Positions 48,078-60,304 of a DNA stretch of 64,000 nucleotides are shown here, piece by piece. How positions within the stretch are numbered: the stretch's first letter is position 1; each line of letters opens with the position of its first letter. Origin of the DNA: Ehretia macrophylla (lineage: Eukaryota; Streptophyta; Magnoliopsida; Boraginales; Ehretiaceae); the NCBI GenBank assembly GCA_037974665.1, contig CM075771.1, forward strand, positions 42,144,425 to 42,208,424, written 5' to 3'. The notes beneath the pieces were generated by a model. The model was not told the DNA's origin. It did not search any database and saw only the letters and a program-made list of their open reading frames with translations. The translations under genes were made by a program, and so were the position numbers.

Positions 48078-49239
48078 CAAAAGTTATGGGCACCGGAGGG
48101 ACGGAGACCCTGGTTTCAAGCCCCACGCCCTCGGTTTGCGGGCCCAGCCTCAACGTGAAGCAAAGTTGTCTTGCCCAAGGTGCCGTGAGATTCGATAATA
48201 GAAATGTGATGAATTATGTTGTCATCCTTTTCGCGGCTCACGATGTACGATCCAGGACGGAAAAACATTGCAAAAGTAGAAAAGTGTCCCGAAACTGATG
48301 CAAATGTTCAATTTTGGGCTCCGAAAATAGGTGTAGCTGAGCAGGCTTGTAGCCCCCATTGTAGAGCTCTCAGAGAGCATTCCAACGGTATGCTGTGCGC
48401 TGCGTAACTCCTTACAGATCAAAAGTTATGGGCGCCGGAGCGATAGAGACCTGGTCCCAAGCACCACGCCCTCGGTTTGTGGGCCCAGCCGCTACATGTT
48501 GTGAAGTTGTGTTGCCCAAGGTACCGTTTGATTCGATAATAGAAGTGTAATGGATTAAGTTATCGTTCTTTTCGCGGCTCACGACGTACGATCCTGGATG
48601 AAAAAACATCGCAAAAGTAGAAAAGTGTCCCAAAACTGTTGAAAATGTTCGATTTTGGGATCCGGAAATAGGGGCAGCCCAGTAGGCTTGTTGCCCCCGT
48701 CATAGAGCTCTCAGAGAGCTTTCCAACGGTATGTTGTGCACCGCGTTACTCCTTACGGATCAAAAGTTATGGGCACCGAAGCGACAGAGACTTGGTCCCA
48801 AGCCCCACGCCCTCAGTTTGCAGGCGTAGCCTCTACGTGAAGCGAAGTTGTGTGGCCCAACGTGCCATGGAATTCGTTAATAGAATTGTGATGGATTCGG
48901 TTGTCGTCCTTTTTGCGGCTCACGACGTATGACACGGGACGAAAAAACAGCGCAAAAGAAGAAAAATACCCCAAAACTGACGAAAACGTTCAATTTTAGG
49001 CTACAAAAACAGGCGCAGCCAAAAAGTCGTGCAGTCCCCGTCGTAGAGCTCTCAGAGATCTTTCCAACGGTATGATGTGCGCCTCGTAACTCCTTACGGA
49101 TCAAAAGTTATGGGCACCGGAGTGACAGAGACCTGGTCCCAAGCCCCACGCCCTCGGTTTGTGGGCCCAACCTCTACATGAAACGAAGTTGTCTTGCCAA
49201 AGGTACCATGAGATTTGATAATAGAAATGTGATGGATTA

Positions 49240-52200
49240 GGTTGTCAACTTTTTCGCGGCTCACGACGTACGATCCTTGACGGAAAAACATCGCAAAAGT
49301 AGAAAAGTGTCCTGCAACTGTTGAAAATGTTTAATTTTGGGCTCCGAAAACATGTGCAGCCCAGTAGGCTTGTTGCCCCCGTCGTAGAGCTCTCAGAGTG
49401 CTTTCCAACGGTATGTTGTGCACAGCGTTACTCCTTACGGATCAAAAGTTATGGGCACCGAAGCGACAGAGACCTGGTCCCAAGCCCCACACCATCGGTT
49501 TGCATGCGTAGCCTCTACGTGAAGCGAAGTTGTGTTGCCCAAGGTGCCATGGGATTCGTTAATAGAATTGTGATGGATTAGGTTGTTGTCCTTTTCGCGG
49601 CTCACGACGTACGACCCGGGATGGAATAACAGCGCAAAAGAAGAAAAATGCCCCGAAACTGATGAAAACGTTCGATTTTAGGCTACAAAAAAGGCGCAGC
49701 CAAAAAGCCGTGCAGTCCCCGTCGTAGAGCTCTCAGAGTGCTTTCCAACGGTATGCTGTGCACCGCGTAATTCCTTACGGATCAAAAGTTATGGGCACTA
49801 GAGTGACGGAGACCTAGTCCCAAGCCCCATGCCCTCGGTTTGCGGGCCTAGCCTATAGGTGAAGCGAAGTTATGTTGCCCAAGGTGCCTTGGGATTCATT
49901 AATAGAAATGTGATGGATTAGGTTGTCGTCCTTTTCGCGTCTCACGACGTACAACCCGGGATGGAAAAATAGCGCAAAAGAAGAAAAATACCCCGAAACT
50001 GATGAAATCGTTCGATTTTAGGCTACAAAAACAGGCACAGCCAAAAAGGCATGCAATCCCCATCATACAGCTCTCAGAGAGCTTTCCAACTGTATGATGT
50101 GCGCCGCGTAACTCCTTACGGATCAAAAGTTATGGGCACCAAAGCGACGGAGACCTAGTCCCATGCCCCATGCCCTCGGTTTGCAGGCCCAGCCTCTACG
50201 TGAAGCGAAGTTGTTTTGCCCAAGGTGCCATGGGATTCGATAATATAAATGTGATGGATTAGGATGTCATCCTTTTCGCGGATCACGACCTACGATCCAG
50301 GAAGGAAAAACATCGTAAAAGTAGAAAAGTGTCCCGAAACTGATGAAAATTTTTAATTTTGTTCTCCGAAAATAGGTGCAGCCAAGTAGGCTTGTTGCCC
50401 CCATCGTAGAGCTCTCAGAGAGCTTTCTAACGTTATGCTGTGCGCCGCGCAACTCTTTCTGGATAAAAAGTTATAGGCAACAGTGCAACGAAGACATGGT
50501 CCCAAGCCCCACGCCCTTGGTTTACGGGCCTAGCCTCTACGTGAAGCGAAGTTGTGTTGCCCAAGGTGCCGTGGGATAAGATAATAGAAATGTGATGGAT
50601 TAGGTTGTCATCCTTTTCGCGGCTCAAGACGTACGACCCCGGACAGAAAAATAGCACAAAAGAAGAAAAGTGTCCTAAAACTGATGAAAACGTTCAATTT
50701 TAGGCTACGAAAATAGGCGCAATGAAAAAGGCATGAAATCCGCGACGTAGAGCTCTCAGAGAGATTTCCAACGGTATGCTGTATGCCGCGTAACTCCTTA
50801 CGAATCAAAAGTTATGGACACCAAAGCGACGGAGACCTGATCCCAAGCCCCATGCCCTCTGTTTGCGGGCACGGCCTCTACGTGAAGCAAAGTTCTGTTG
50901 CCCAAGGTGCCGCGGGATTCAATAATAGAAACGTGATGGATTAGGTTGTCGTCCACTTCGCGGCTAACGACGTACGACCCGGGACGAAAAAACAGCGCAA
51001 AAGAATAAAAGTGTCCCGAAACTGATGAAAATGTTCGATTTTAGGCTACAAAAACCAGCGCAGCGAAAAAGGTGTGCAGTCCTCGTCGTAGACATCCCAG
51101 AGAGCTTTCCAACGGTTTGATGTGCGCTGCGTAACCCCTTACGGATCAAAAGTTATGGGCACCGGAGCGACGGAGACCTAGTCCCACGCCCCACGCCCTC
51201 GGTTTGCGGGCTCAACCTCTACGTGAAGCGAAGTTGTCTTGCCCAAGGTGCCGTGGGATTCGATAATAGAAATGTGATGGATTAGGATGTCATCCTTTTT
51301 GTGGCTCACAACGTACGATCCAAGACGAAAAAACATCGCAAAAGTAGAAAAGTATCCCGAAACTGATAAAAATGTTCGATTTTTATCTTCGTAAATGGGT
51401 ACAGCTGAGTAAGCTTGTTGCCCCCGTCACAGAGCTCACAGAGAGCTTTCCAACAGTATGTTGTGCGCCGTGTAACTCCTTACAGATCAAAAATTATAGG
51501 CACCGGAGCGACGGAGGCTTGGTCCCAAGCGCCACGCCCCCGGTTTGCGGGCCCAGCCTTTACGTGAAGCAAAGTTGTCTTGCCTAAGGTGCCATGCGAT
51601 ATGATAATAGAAATGTGATGGATTAGGTTGTCATTCTTTTCGCGGCTCACGACGTACGACCCGGGACAGAAAAACAGCGCAGAAGAAGAAAAGTGTCCCG
51701 AAACTGATGAAAATGTTCGATTTTAGGCTACGAAAATAGGTGTAGCCAAAAAGGCATGAAGTCCGCGTCGTAGAGCTCTAGGAGAGCTTTCCAACGGTAT
51801 GCTGTACGTCGCGTAACTCCTTACGGATTAAAAGTTATGGGCACCGGAGCGACGGAGACCTGGTCCCAAGCCCCACGCCCTCAGTTTGCGGGCCCAATTC
51901 TACGTGAAGCGAAGTTGTCTTGCCCAAGGTGCCGTGGGATTCAATAATAGTAATGTGATGGATTAGGTTGTCATCCTTTTCGCTGCTCACGACATACGAT
52001 CCAGGATGGAAAAACATCACAAAAGTAGAAAAGTGTCCCAAAACTAATGAAAATGTTCAATTGTGGGCTCCGAAAAAAGGTGCAGCTGAGTAGGCTTGCT
52101 GCCCCTGTCGTAGAGCTCTCAGAGAGCTTTCCAACGGTATGCTTTGTGCCGCGTAACTCCTTACGGATCAAAAGTTATGGGCAACGGAGCGACGGAGACC

Positions 52201-55200
52201 TAGTCCTAAACCCCACGCCCTCAGTTTGCTGGCCTAGCCTCTACGTGAAGCGAAGTTGTGTTGCCCAAGGTGCCTTGGGATTCGTTAATAGAAATGTGAT
52301 GGATTAGGTTGTCGTCCTTTTCGCATCTCACGACGTACGACCCGGGATGAAAAAATAGCGCAAAAGAAGAAAAATGCCCGAAACTGATGAAAACGTTTGA
52401 TTTTAGTCTACAAAAATAGGTGCAGCCAAAAAGGCATGCAGTCCACATCGTACAACTCTCAAAGAGCTTTCCAACGGTATGATATGCGCCACGTAACTCC
52501 TTACAGATCAAAAGTTATGGGCACCGGATCGACGGAGACCTAGTCCCATAGCCCACGCCATCGGTTTGCGGGCCCAGCCTCTACGTGAAGCGAAGTTGTC
52601 TTGCCCAAGGTTCCATGTGATTCTTTAATAGAAATGTGATGGATTAGGATGTCATCCTTTTCGCGGCTCATGACGTACGATCCAGGATGGAAAAACATCG
52701 CAAAAGTAGAAAAGTGTCCCAAAACTGATGAAAATGTTTGATTTCGGGCTCCGAAAATAGGTGAGCCGAGTAGGCTTGTTTTCCCCGTCGTAGAGCTCTC
52801 AGAGAGCTATCCAATGGTATGCTGTGCACTGCGTAACTCCTTCCGGATCAAAAGTTATGGGTAACGGTGCGACGAAGACCTGGTCCCAAGCACCACGCCC
52901 TCGGTTTGCGAGCCTAGCCTCTACGTGAAGCATAGTTGTGTTGCCCAATGTGCCTTGGGATTCGTTAATAGAAATGTGATGGATTAGGTTGTCGTCCATT
53001 TCGCGTCAAACAACGTACGACCAAGGACGAAAAAATAGCACAAAAGAAGAAAAATGCCACGAAACTGATGAAAACGTTCGAATTTAGGTTACAAAAATAA
53101 GCGCAGCCAAAAAGGCGTGTAGTCCCCGTCGTAGAGCTCTCGAAGAGCTTTCGAAGGTTATGTTGTGCACCGCGTAACTCCTTACGGATTAAAAGTTATG
53201 GGCACTGGAGTGACAAAGACCTGTTCCCTAGCCCCACGCCCTCGGTTTGCCGGCCCAATCTCAACGTGAAGCGAAATTGTCTTGCCCAAGGTGCCATGAG
53301 ATTCGATAATAGAAATGTGATGGATTATGTTGTCAACCTTTTTGCGGCTCACGACGTACGATCCTGGACTGAAAAATAGCACAAAAGTAGAAAAGTATCC
53401 CGAAACTGTTGAAAATGTTCGATTTTGGGCTCCGAAAACAGGTGCAGATCAGTAGGCTTGTTGCCCCCGTCGTAGAGCTCTTAGAGAGCTTTCCAACGGT
53501 ATGTTGTACACCGTGTTACTCCTTAGGGATCAAAAGTTATGCGCACCGAAGCGACAGAGACCTGGTCTCAAGCCCCACGCCCTCGGTTTGCGGGCGTAGC
53601 CTCTACGTGAAGCGAAATTGTGTTGCCCAAGGTGTCGTGGGATTCGTTAATAGAATTGTGATGGATTAGGTTGTCGTCCTTTTCGCGGCTCACGACGTAC
53701 GACCCGGGACGGAAAAACAGCGCAAAAAAAGAAAAATACCCCAAAACTGATAAAAACGTTAGATTTTAGGCTACAAAAATAGGCGCAGCCAAAAAGCCGT
53801 GTAGTCCCCTTTGTAGAGCTCTTGGAGAGCTTTCCAACGGTATTCTGTGCGTCGCGTAATTCCTTACATATCAAAAGTTATGGGCACAGGAGTGACGGAG
53901 ACCTGGTCCCAAGCCCCATGCCCTCGGTTTGCGGGTCTAGCCTCTAGGTGAAGCAAAGTTGTGTTGCCCAAGGTACCTTGGGATTCGTTAATAGAAATGT
54001 GATGGATTAGATTGTCGTCCTTTTTGCGTCTCATGACGTACGACCCGGGACAAAAAAATAGCACAAAAGGAGAAAAATGCCCCGAAACTGATAAAAATGT
54101 TCGATTTTAGGCTAGAAAAACAGGCGCAGCCAAATAGGTGTGCAGTCGCTGTCGTACAACTCTAAGAGAGCTTTCCAACGGTATGATGTGCGCCGCGTAA
54201 CTCCTTACGGATCAAAAGTTATACGCACCAGAGCGACGGAGACCTAGTCCTATGCCCCACGCCCTCGGTTTACGGGCCCAGCCTCTACGTAAAGCGAAGT
54301 TGTCTTGCCCAAGGTGCCGTAGGATTTGATAATAGAAATGTGATGGATTAGGATGTCATCCTTTTCGTGGCTCACGACGTACGATCCAGGACGAAAAAAA
54401 TCGCAAAAGTAGAAAAGTGTCCCGAAACTGATGAAAATGTTCGATTTTGGGCTCTCAAAATAGGTGCAACAGAGTAGGCTTGTTGCCCTCGTCGTAGAGC
54501 TCTCAGAGAGCTTTCCAACGGTATGCTGTGTGCCGCGTAACTCCTTCCGGATCAAAAGTTATGGGCAACGGTGCGACGGAGACCTGGTCCTAAGCCCCAC
54601 GCCCTCGGTTTGTGGGCCTAGCCTCTACGTGAAGCGAAGTTGTGTTGCCCAAGGTGCCTTGGGATTCGTTAATAGAAATGTGATGGATTAGGTTGTCGTC
54701 CTTTTCACGTCTCACGACGTACGACCATGGACGAAAAAACAGCGCAAAAGAAGAAAAATGCCCCGAAACTGATGAAAAAGTTCAATTTTAGGTTGCAAAA
54801 ATAGGCGCAGCCGAAAAGGCGTACAGTCCCCGTCGTAGAGCTCTCAGAGAGCTTTCCAACATTATGTTGTGCGCCGCGTAACTCCTTACGGATCAAAAGT
54901 TTTGGACACCGGAGTGACAGAGACTTGGTCCCAAGCCCCACGCCCTCGGTTTGCGGGCCCAACCTCTACGTGAAGAGAAGTTGTCTTGCCCAAGGTGCCA
55001 TGGGATTCGATAATAGAAATGTGATGGATTAGGTTGTCAACCTTTTCGTGTCTCACGACGTACGATCCTGGATGGAAAAACATAGCAAAATTAGAAAAGT
55101 GTTCCGAAACTGTTGAAAATGTTCAATTTTGGGTTCCGAAAACAGGTGTAGTCGAGTAGGCTTGTTACCTCCATCGTAGAGCTCTCAGAGAGCTTTCCAA

Positions 55201-55400
55201 CGGTATGCTGTGCACTGCGTTACTCCTTACGAATCAAAAGTTATGGGCACCGAAGCGACAGAGACCTAGTCCCAAGCCCCACGCCCTCGGTTTGCGGGCG
55301 TAGCCTCTACGTGAAGCGAAGTTGTATTGCCTAAGGTGCCGTGGGATTCATTAGTAGAATTGTGATGGATTAGGTTGTCGTCCTTTTCGCGGCTCACAAC
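49240..55400. repeat. Patch with a five-monomer (1704-bp) higher-order unit
   Basis: The order A(ggatgtcatcc) B(ccttgggattcgttaat) A(gtcaacc, gatcctgg, ctgttg) B(gcgtagcctc) B(ccttgg, gcgtctca) is seen at 52647-54350 and restarts at 54351. The ggatgtc marker (52647, 54351) and the gcgtagcc marker (53594, 55298) are both exactly 1704 bp apart. A partial, rotated instance lies at about 49240-50600, with gcgtagcc at 49506, 4088 bp or twelve monomers before 53594. Confidence 0.8.
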
Positions 55401-56742
55401 GTACGACCCGGGATGGAAAAACTGCGCAAAAGAAGAAAAATGCCCCAAAACTGATGAAAACGTTCAATTTTAGGATAGAAAAATAGGCATAGCCAAAAAT
55501 CGGTATAGTCCCCGTCGTAGAGCTCTCGGAGAGCTTTCCAACGGTATGTTGTGCGCCGCGTAATTCCTTACAGATAAAAAGTTATGGGCACTGGAGTGAA
55601 GGAGACCTGGTCCCAAGCCCCACGCCCTCGGTTTGCGGGTCCAACCTCTACGTGAAGTGAAATTGTCTTGCCCAAGGTGCCATGGGATTCGATAATAGAA
55701 ATGTGATGGAGCAGGTTGTCATCCTTGTCGTGGCTCACGACGTACGATCCAGGACGGAAAAACATCACAAAAGTAGAAAAGTGTCCCAAAATAGATGAAA
55801 ATGTTCGATTTTGGGCTCCAAAAATAGGTACAGTCGAGTAGGCTTGTTGCCCCTATCGTAGAGCTCTCATAGAGCTTTCCAACGGTATACTGTGCGTCGC
55901 GTAACTCCTTACGGATCAAAAGTTAAGGGGCGCCGGAGCAACGGAGACCTAGTCCCAAGCCCCACGCCCTCGGTTTGCGGGCCCAGCCTCTACGTGAAGC
56001 GATGTTGTCTTGCCATAGGATTCAATAATAGTAATATGATGGATTAGGTTGTCCTCCTTTTCGTGGCTCACGACGTACGATCCCGGACGAAAAAACATCA
56101 CAAAGGTAGAAAAGTATCCCGAAACTGATGAAAATGTTCGATTTTGGGCTCCGAAAACAAGTGCAGCCGAGTATGCTTACTGCCCCCGTCGTAGAGCTCT
56201 CAGAGAGCTTTCCAACGGTATGTTGTGTGCCGCGTAACTCCTTACGGATCAAAAGTTATGGGCACCGGAGCGTCGGAGACTTGGTCCCAAGCCCTACGCC
56301 CTCGGTTTGACGGCCCAGCTTCTATGTGAAGCGAAGTTGTGTTGCCCAAGATGCCGTGGGATTCGATAATAGAAATGTGATGGATTAGGTTATCGTCCTT
56401 TCGTGGCTCACGACGTACGACCAGGGACAGAAAAATAGCACAAAAGAAGAAAAATATCCCAAAACTGTTGAAAATGTTTGATTCTAGGCTACAAAAATAG
56501 GCGCAACCAAAAAGGCGTGTAGTCCCCGTCGTAGAACTCTCAGAGAGCTTTCCAACGATATGTTGTGCACCGCGTAACTCCTTACGGATCAAAAGTGATG
56601 GGCACGGGAGTGACAGAGACTTGGTCCCCTCGGTTTGCGAGCCCAGCCTCTACGTGAAGCGAAGTTGTCTTGCCCAAGGTGTCACGAGATTCGATAATAG
56701 AAATATGATGGATTAGGTTGTCATCCATTTCGCGGCTCACGA

Positions 56743-59700
56743 TGTCACGCCCTAACCCGGCCTATAAAGGTTAGACTAGGGTGTGATCCAAACATTCAAG
56801 TCATATCGCATACTTGACCGTTCAAGAGGGTTTAACACTTAACGTTTTAGCCTAAACTCCACAATTTTCTGAAAAACCGGCAGCATAACGGCTGTAATTG
56901 GGCTCTTTAGTTTGACCTAATTTTCTAAACGCCTCAAAATTTCCGATCTCAATTTCATTTCCAACTAAGATTACTATTTACTATCAATTGAAACGCCTAC
57001 TAGTTATCTCGAAGTTTCGTTGATTAATAACCTAGCATGATACTATGTCTCGTTTGTTTGTTAATCCTCGTTACAAAAGTACCTGTTGATCTTAGCTTAA
57101 CAATGAGTACCTGCTTAAGATTGGATAGGTTCATTTTACTTAATCCTTACCTGATACTTCATAATCCTATAATAGGTACTAGCCAATAACGATAGCAAAA
57201 ACGACCATAGTAGTGTTTATCTAGTTATTATCAATACAAGCCAAAATTAGACCCCAAATTACAACGGTACAACAACAAGCAACATAAGAAATAGTCTTCG
57301 AGCAACATATTGTTCACAAAATGGCCATAGTCAAGTAAGGCACGTAGGGCAGGCAATCATTCCAAGGAGTCATCAATGGACACGTTATCCTTGGGTGCCT
57401 GTTCCTGATCTTCTTCACCTATGATGATAAAAGAGGGTGAGTCCTTATGAACTCAGCGAGGGGGAACAAGAAATACGTTTTAAAACTCCTTTTTTCCGGT
57501 TCAACTTATGAAAACCCTTTTTGCAAGAATGACATATATCACATGTAAGTTCATAATGTAATATAAAAGTAAAAGAATACAATTACCCGTCTTTCCTCCC
57601 CGAGGTCCTCTAGGAACCAAGCGAGAGTACTTATACACATAGTGAAAAGGGTATGGTGAGCTTTTGCTCTCGGTTCATTTCCAGTATCAATTGTTGCGGC
57701 CGACTTCAAATCATCCACTTATCACGCCAAATGGGTGTACTCTGGATGTACCCCGAAATCCTACGACCCAACTCTCCGAGGAAGTCTAGCCCCCAAGCGA
57801 GAGAGGGAATTGGACAATGGTAGTCACAGTTGCACCGGCAAGCCCGATGCCGCCCGGTGTGCGTGAACGCTACCACGCCAGAATGAAAGGTTGCAACCTT
57901 GTATGCAATGCACATTTATGACATTTAATATATCACATTTGGAGGTCAACAAAGTAGGTTGTCTCCGAGCAGTCATAAGATTGCACATTGACAGTTAAAC
58001 ACGCGAGGCACAATATGACAAGTAAATTCACTTGAAAAGCACATGGAGTTATATGAATATTAAACGGGCAGCCATGTAATGCATGTAAATCAAGTCATAT
58101 AACTCACTTCGAAGTTCACGTAATCAAATAACAAGATTATTCAAAATGCAACGACATTTACGTGGGTCCGGGTGCGAGATAGGCCTATTTATCAACATGT
58201 AATCATCGAAATCATATTTAGGGCTACAAGGGAAACTACGGGCAGCCTACTAAACACATAATCAAACACAATATCTAAAGGATCAACACTTAGCAAGTTT
58301 ACCTAGTGACTAGGGTTCCAATTCGTGCTTACCCGTGCAATTAAGCCCCAAGTCATCTCGCAATTAAGCTCAAGCCATATATTAATTAAATTAAACACCC
58401 TCAAGCACTCAAAACAGTCCACACAACATCCATATGCCACAATCTCAAGCATTTAATACAACAAGAGAACTACAATAATTTTTCTAAGCATGTCACTAAG
58501 GGAAACCCTCACTGCAATGGACTGTCTTCTCACAATCATTAAGATAAGCAAACAATATCCAATTCTAGCGAACAAGATGTCAAATTAAATCTTAAGGAGT
58601 GAACTAAATTCAGAAACAAACCTTGCATCATTTGGAGTTCGGGTTCAAGAGTTATAGCCAAAACAGTGAGACACACAAAACTGTCCAGATTTACACACAT
58701 TTCAATACATGTCGTTTTTGAGGGCCTTAGGGTCAGATTTAGCCTTAGTCCATTTCTGAGAAAAATGTCCAGAACTGAAAAATATAGCAGAAAAACAAAT
58801 TTCATACATTTTGGATATCATTTACTAAGTCAAAACTGGTTCGTTCTACAAGATCAGTGAATCTGCCAAAACCTGCTTCATTTTTCCAAACTTTCCAGAT
58901 TTGGACACATTTTAATGAATTGCCATTTGGAGGACCTTAGAGTCAAAATTAGCTTTGACCTATTTCTACGAAAAATGTTCAGAACTGTTAAAAATAGTTA
59001 CCTACCAAATTTAAAGCATTTTCAACATCATTTACCTAGCCAAAATTACCTCGCACCAACAAGACAGAAAGCTGTTTCATACCCGATTTCATCTATCATC
59101 ACATTCTAGCCAAGAATCTTGCCATGCATGTTTATAAAAGCTCATGAACACACATATATCTCAAGTACAGAAGTAAAGATAGACATTTAAGGGCATGCAT
59201 GTGGTTTTTTGAAAGATTTTCAAGAAGTTTTAGCCCTCACCTTAGCAAGACAACAAAGAAGATGCTCAAACTCTTGGTGAAGCACAAAGTTGATCTTTTT
59301 CCTTGCTTAGCCGAGACACCACTCGATTTTCTCAAATTTCCTAACTTAGTAACCAATTTCTTAGTAGGTGCATGTGGTTAGAACAAGAAGAAAAGAAATG
59401 GAAGCTAGCAAACTCACCTAAACCGAAATGGAAGTGCTAAAGGCTTGCATGTGCATTTCTTTGCTCCTAGATTTGCTTGGTCGAGTTCCTTGGTTGCTTG
59501 GAAGTCTTGAAGAGCCTTAGGATGAAGAACTTAGCTATGAGGTCTATAATATTCAGCTAGGGCCGAGAGAGAGAGAGAAGAATGAGAGGGAGAGAGAAGA
59601 ATGAGAGGAAATAAGAGAAATGAAAGAAAAATAAAAGCTTTGTTGGGCAAAGGAGCTTGTGTCGGCCTTGGGCATATAAATTTCAGACTTTTGTGTCTTC

Positions 59701-60304
59701 AAGAAGCATTTTGAATTATCTAGTATGGACATGGAGCTTGTGTCGAAATGGTGGAGCTTTGGGGAGGGTTTTGAGCTAATTTTTTATGCATTTGTGTCAT
59801 AGAATTGTCATAGGATGTCTAGGAATTAATTTGAATTATGCAAGCAAGCACAAATGCTCACAAGGTGGTCGGCCAAGGCATTGCAAGAATCTGAATTTTT
59901 GTCATCTTTTGAGCATTAATTAATTGTGTTTTTGGAAAGTGCAAAAGAATAAGGAATAAAGAATAAGAATGTCTAGCTTTTGGTGCAATTTCGTCTTCTA
60001 GTAGGTTGAATTAGTAATTTAATATTAGTTAGTGGAATTTGTAGGATTAATTATTGATCTAGTGCTTCGTGTAAGATGCTTTCTTGATTAGCGTGAGGGC
60101 ACACTTTCTTAAGTTTAGGGCACGCACTACGAGGTAAGGCATGAACTACTAGACGAATGCACATTTTCCAAGTAAATGCACGCAACCCTAAATGTATGCA
60201 CGTAATTCAATGCAAGGCACACAAAATGAAACACGACTCTTAAACCTAGGTCAATGAACGCAAATCTAGGTTAGGCACACGAAATAAGGTATCGCACGCA
60301 AATT
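56743..60304 (-). mobile_element. Chromovirus copy 4, left piece: nearly complete LTR, minus strand
   Basis: It starts at the satellite boundary with tgtcacgccctaaccc, the inverted LTR end. It runs through all LTR landmarks to gcacgcaaatt near 60304, about 15 bp short of the LTR's other terminus. The hairpin region is truncated (caaattacaacggtac). The short frame at 57706-57915 is open. No gag-pol or primer-binding site is attached. Confidence 0.9.
57706..57915 (-). CDS. Short LTR open reading frame, 69 codons (copy 4, left piece)
   Basis: Counterpart of the frame at 11143-11331 (MCIAYKVATFHSG...STPIWRDK). Open, with CNRDY changed to CNCDY. No domain recognised; may be non-coding. Confidence 0.28.
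   Translation of the reverse strand: MCIAYKVATFHSGVVAFTHTGRHRACRCNCDYHCPIPSLAWGLDFLGELGRRISGYIQSTPIWRDKWMI

Larger units (their letters stand above)
32848..56742. repeat. 341-bp satellite, segment d (about 70 copies, alternating A/B)
   Basis: Subtype A: gatccaggacgg, catcgcaaaagtag, tgggctccgaaaataggtgc, gagcaggcttgctgcccc. Subtype B: gacccgggac, cagcgcaaaagaag, taggctacaaaaacagg, caaaaaggcgtgcagtcccc. Through this segment the two mostly alternate (for example A B A B at 36410, 36750, 37090, 37430 and on), with occasional AA or BB steps and mosaics (near 38770 and 43500). Larger-order patches and several short monomers are listed separately. All copies have the same orientation as segments a, b, c and e. 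No gene, tRNA or rRNA is visible. Confidence 0.95.

Noticed and set aside
32848..56742. Many open frames of 60-116 codons on both strands of the satellite (also in segments a, b, c, e)
   Set aside because: They recur at the monomer period, run in several frames of the same repeat and shift with its indels. No start context, domain or conservation beyond the DNA repeat supports coding.
32848..56742. CENP-B box in the satellite
   Set aside because: I looked for TTCG followed at the right spacing by A and CGGG. The ttcgatttt stretch does not continue to CGGG, so the box is absent by eye.
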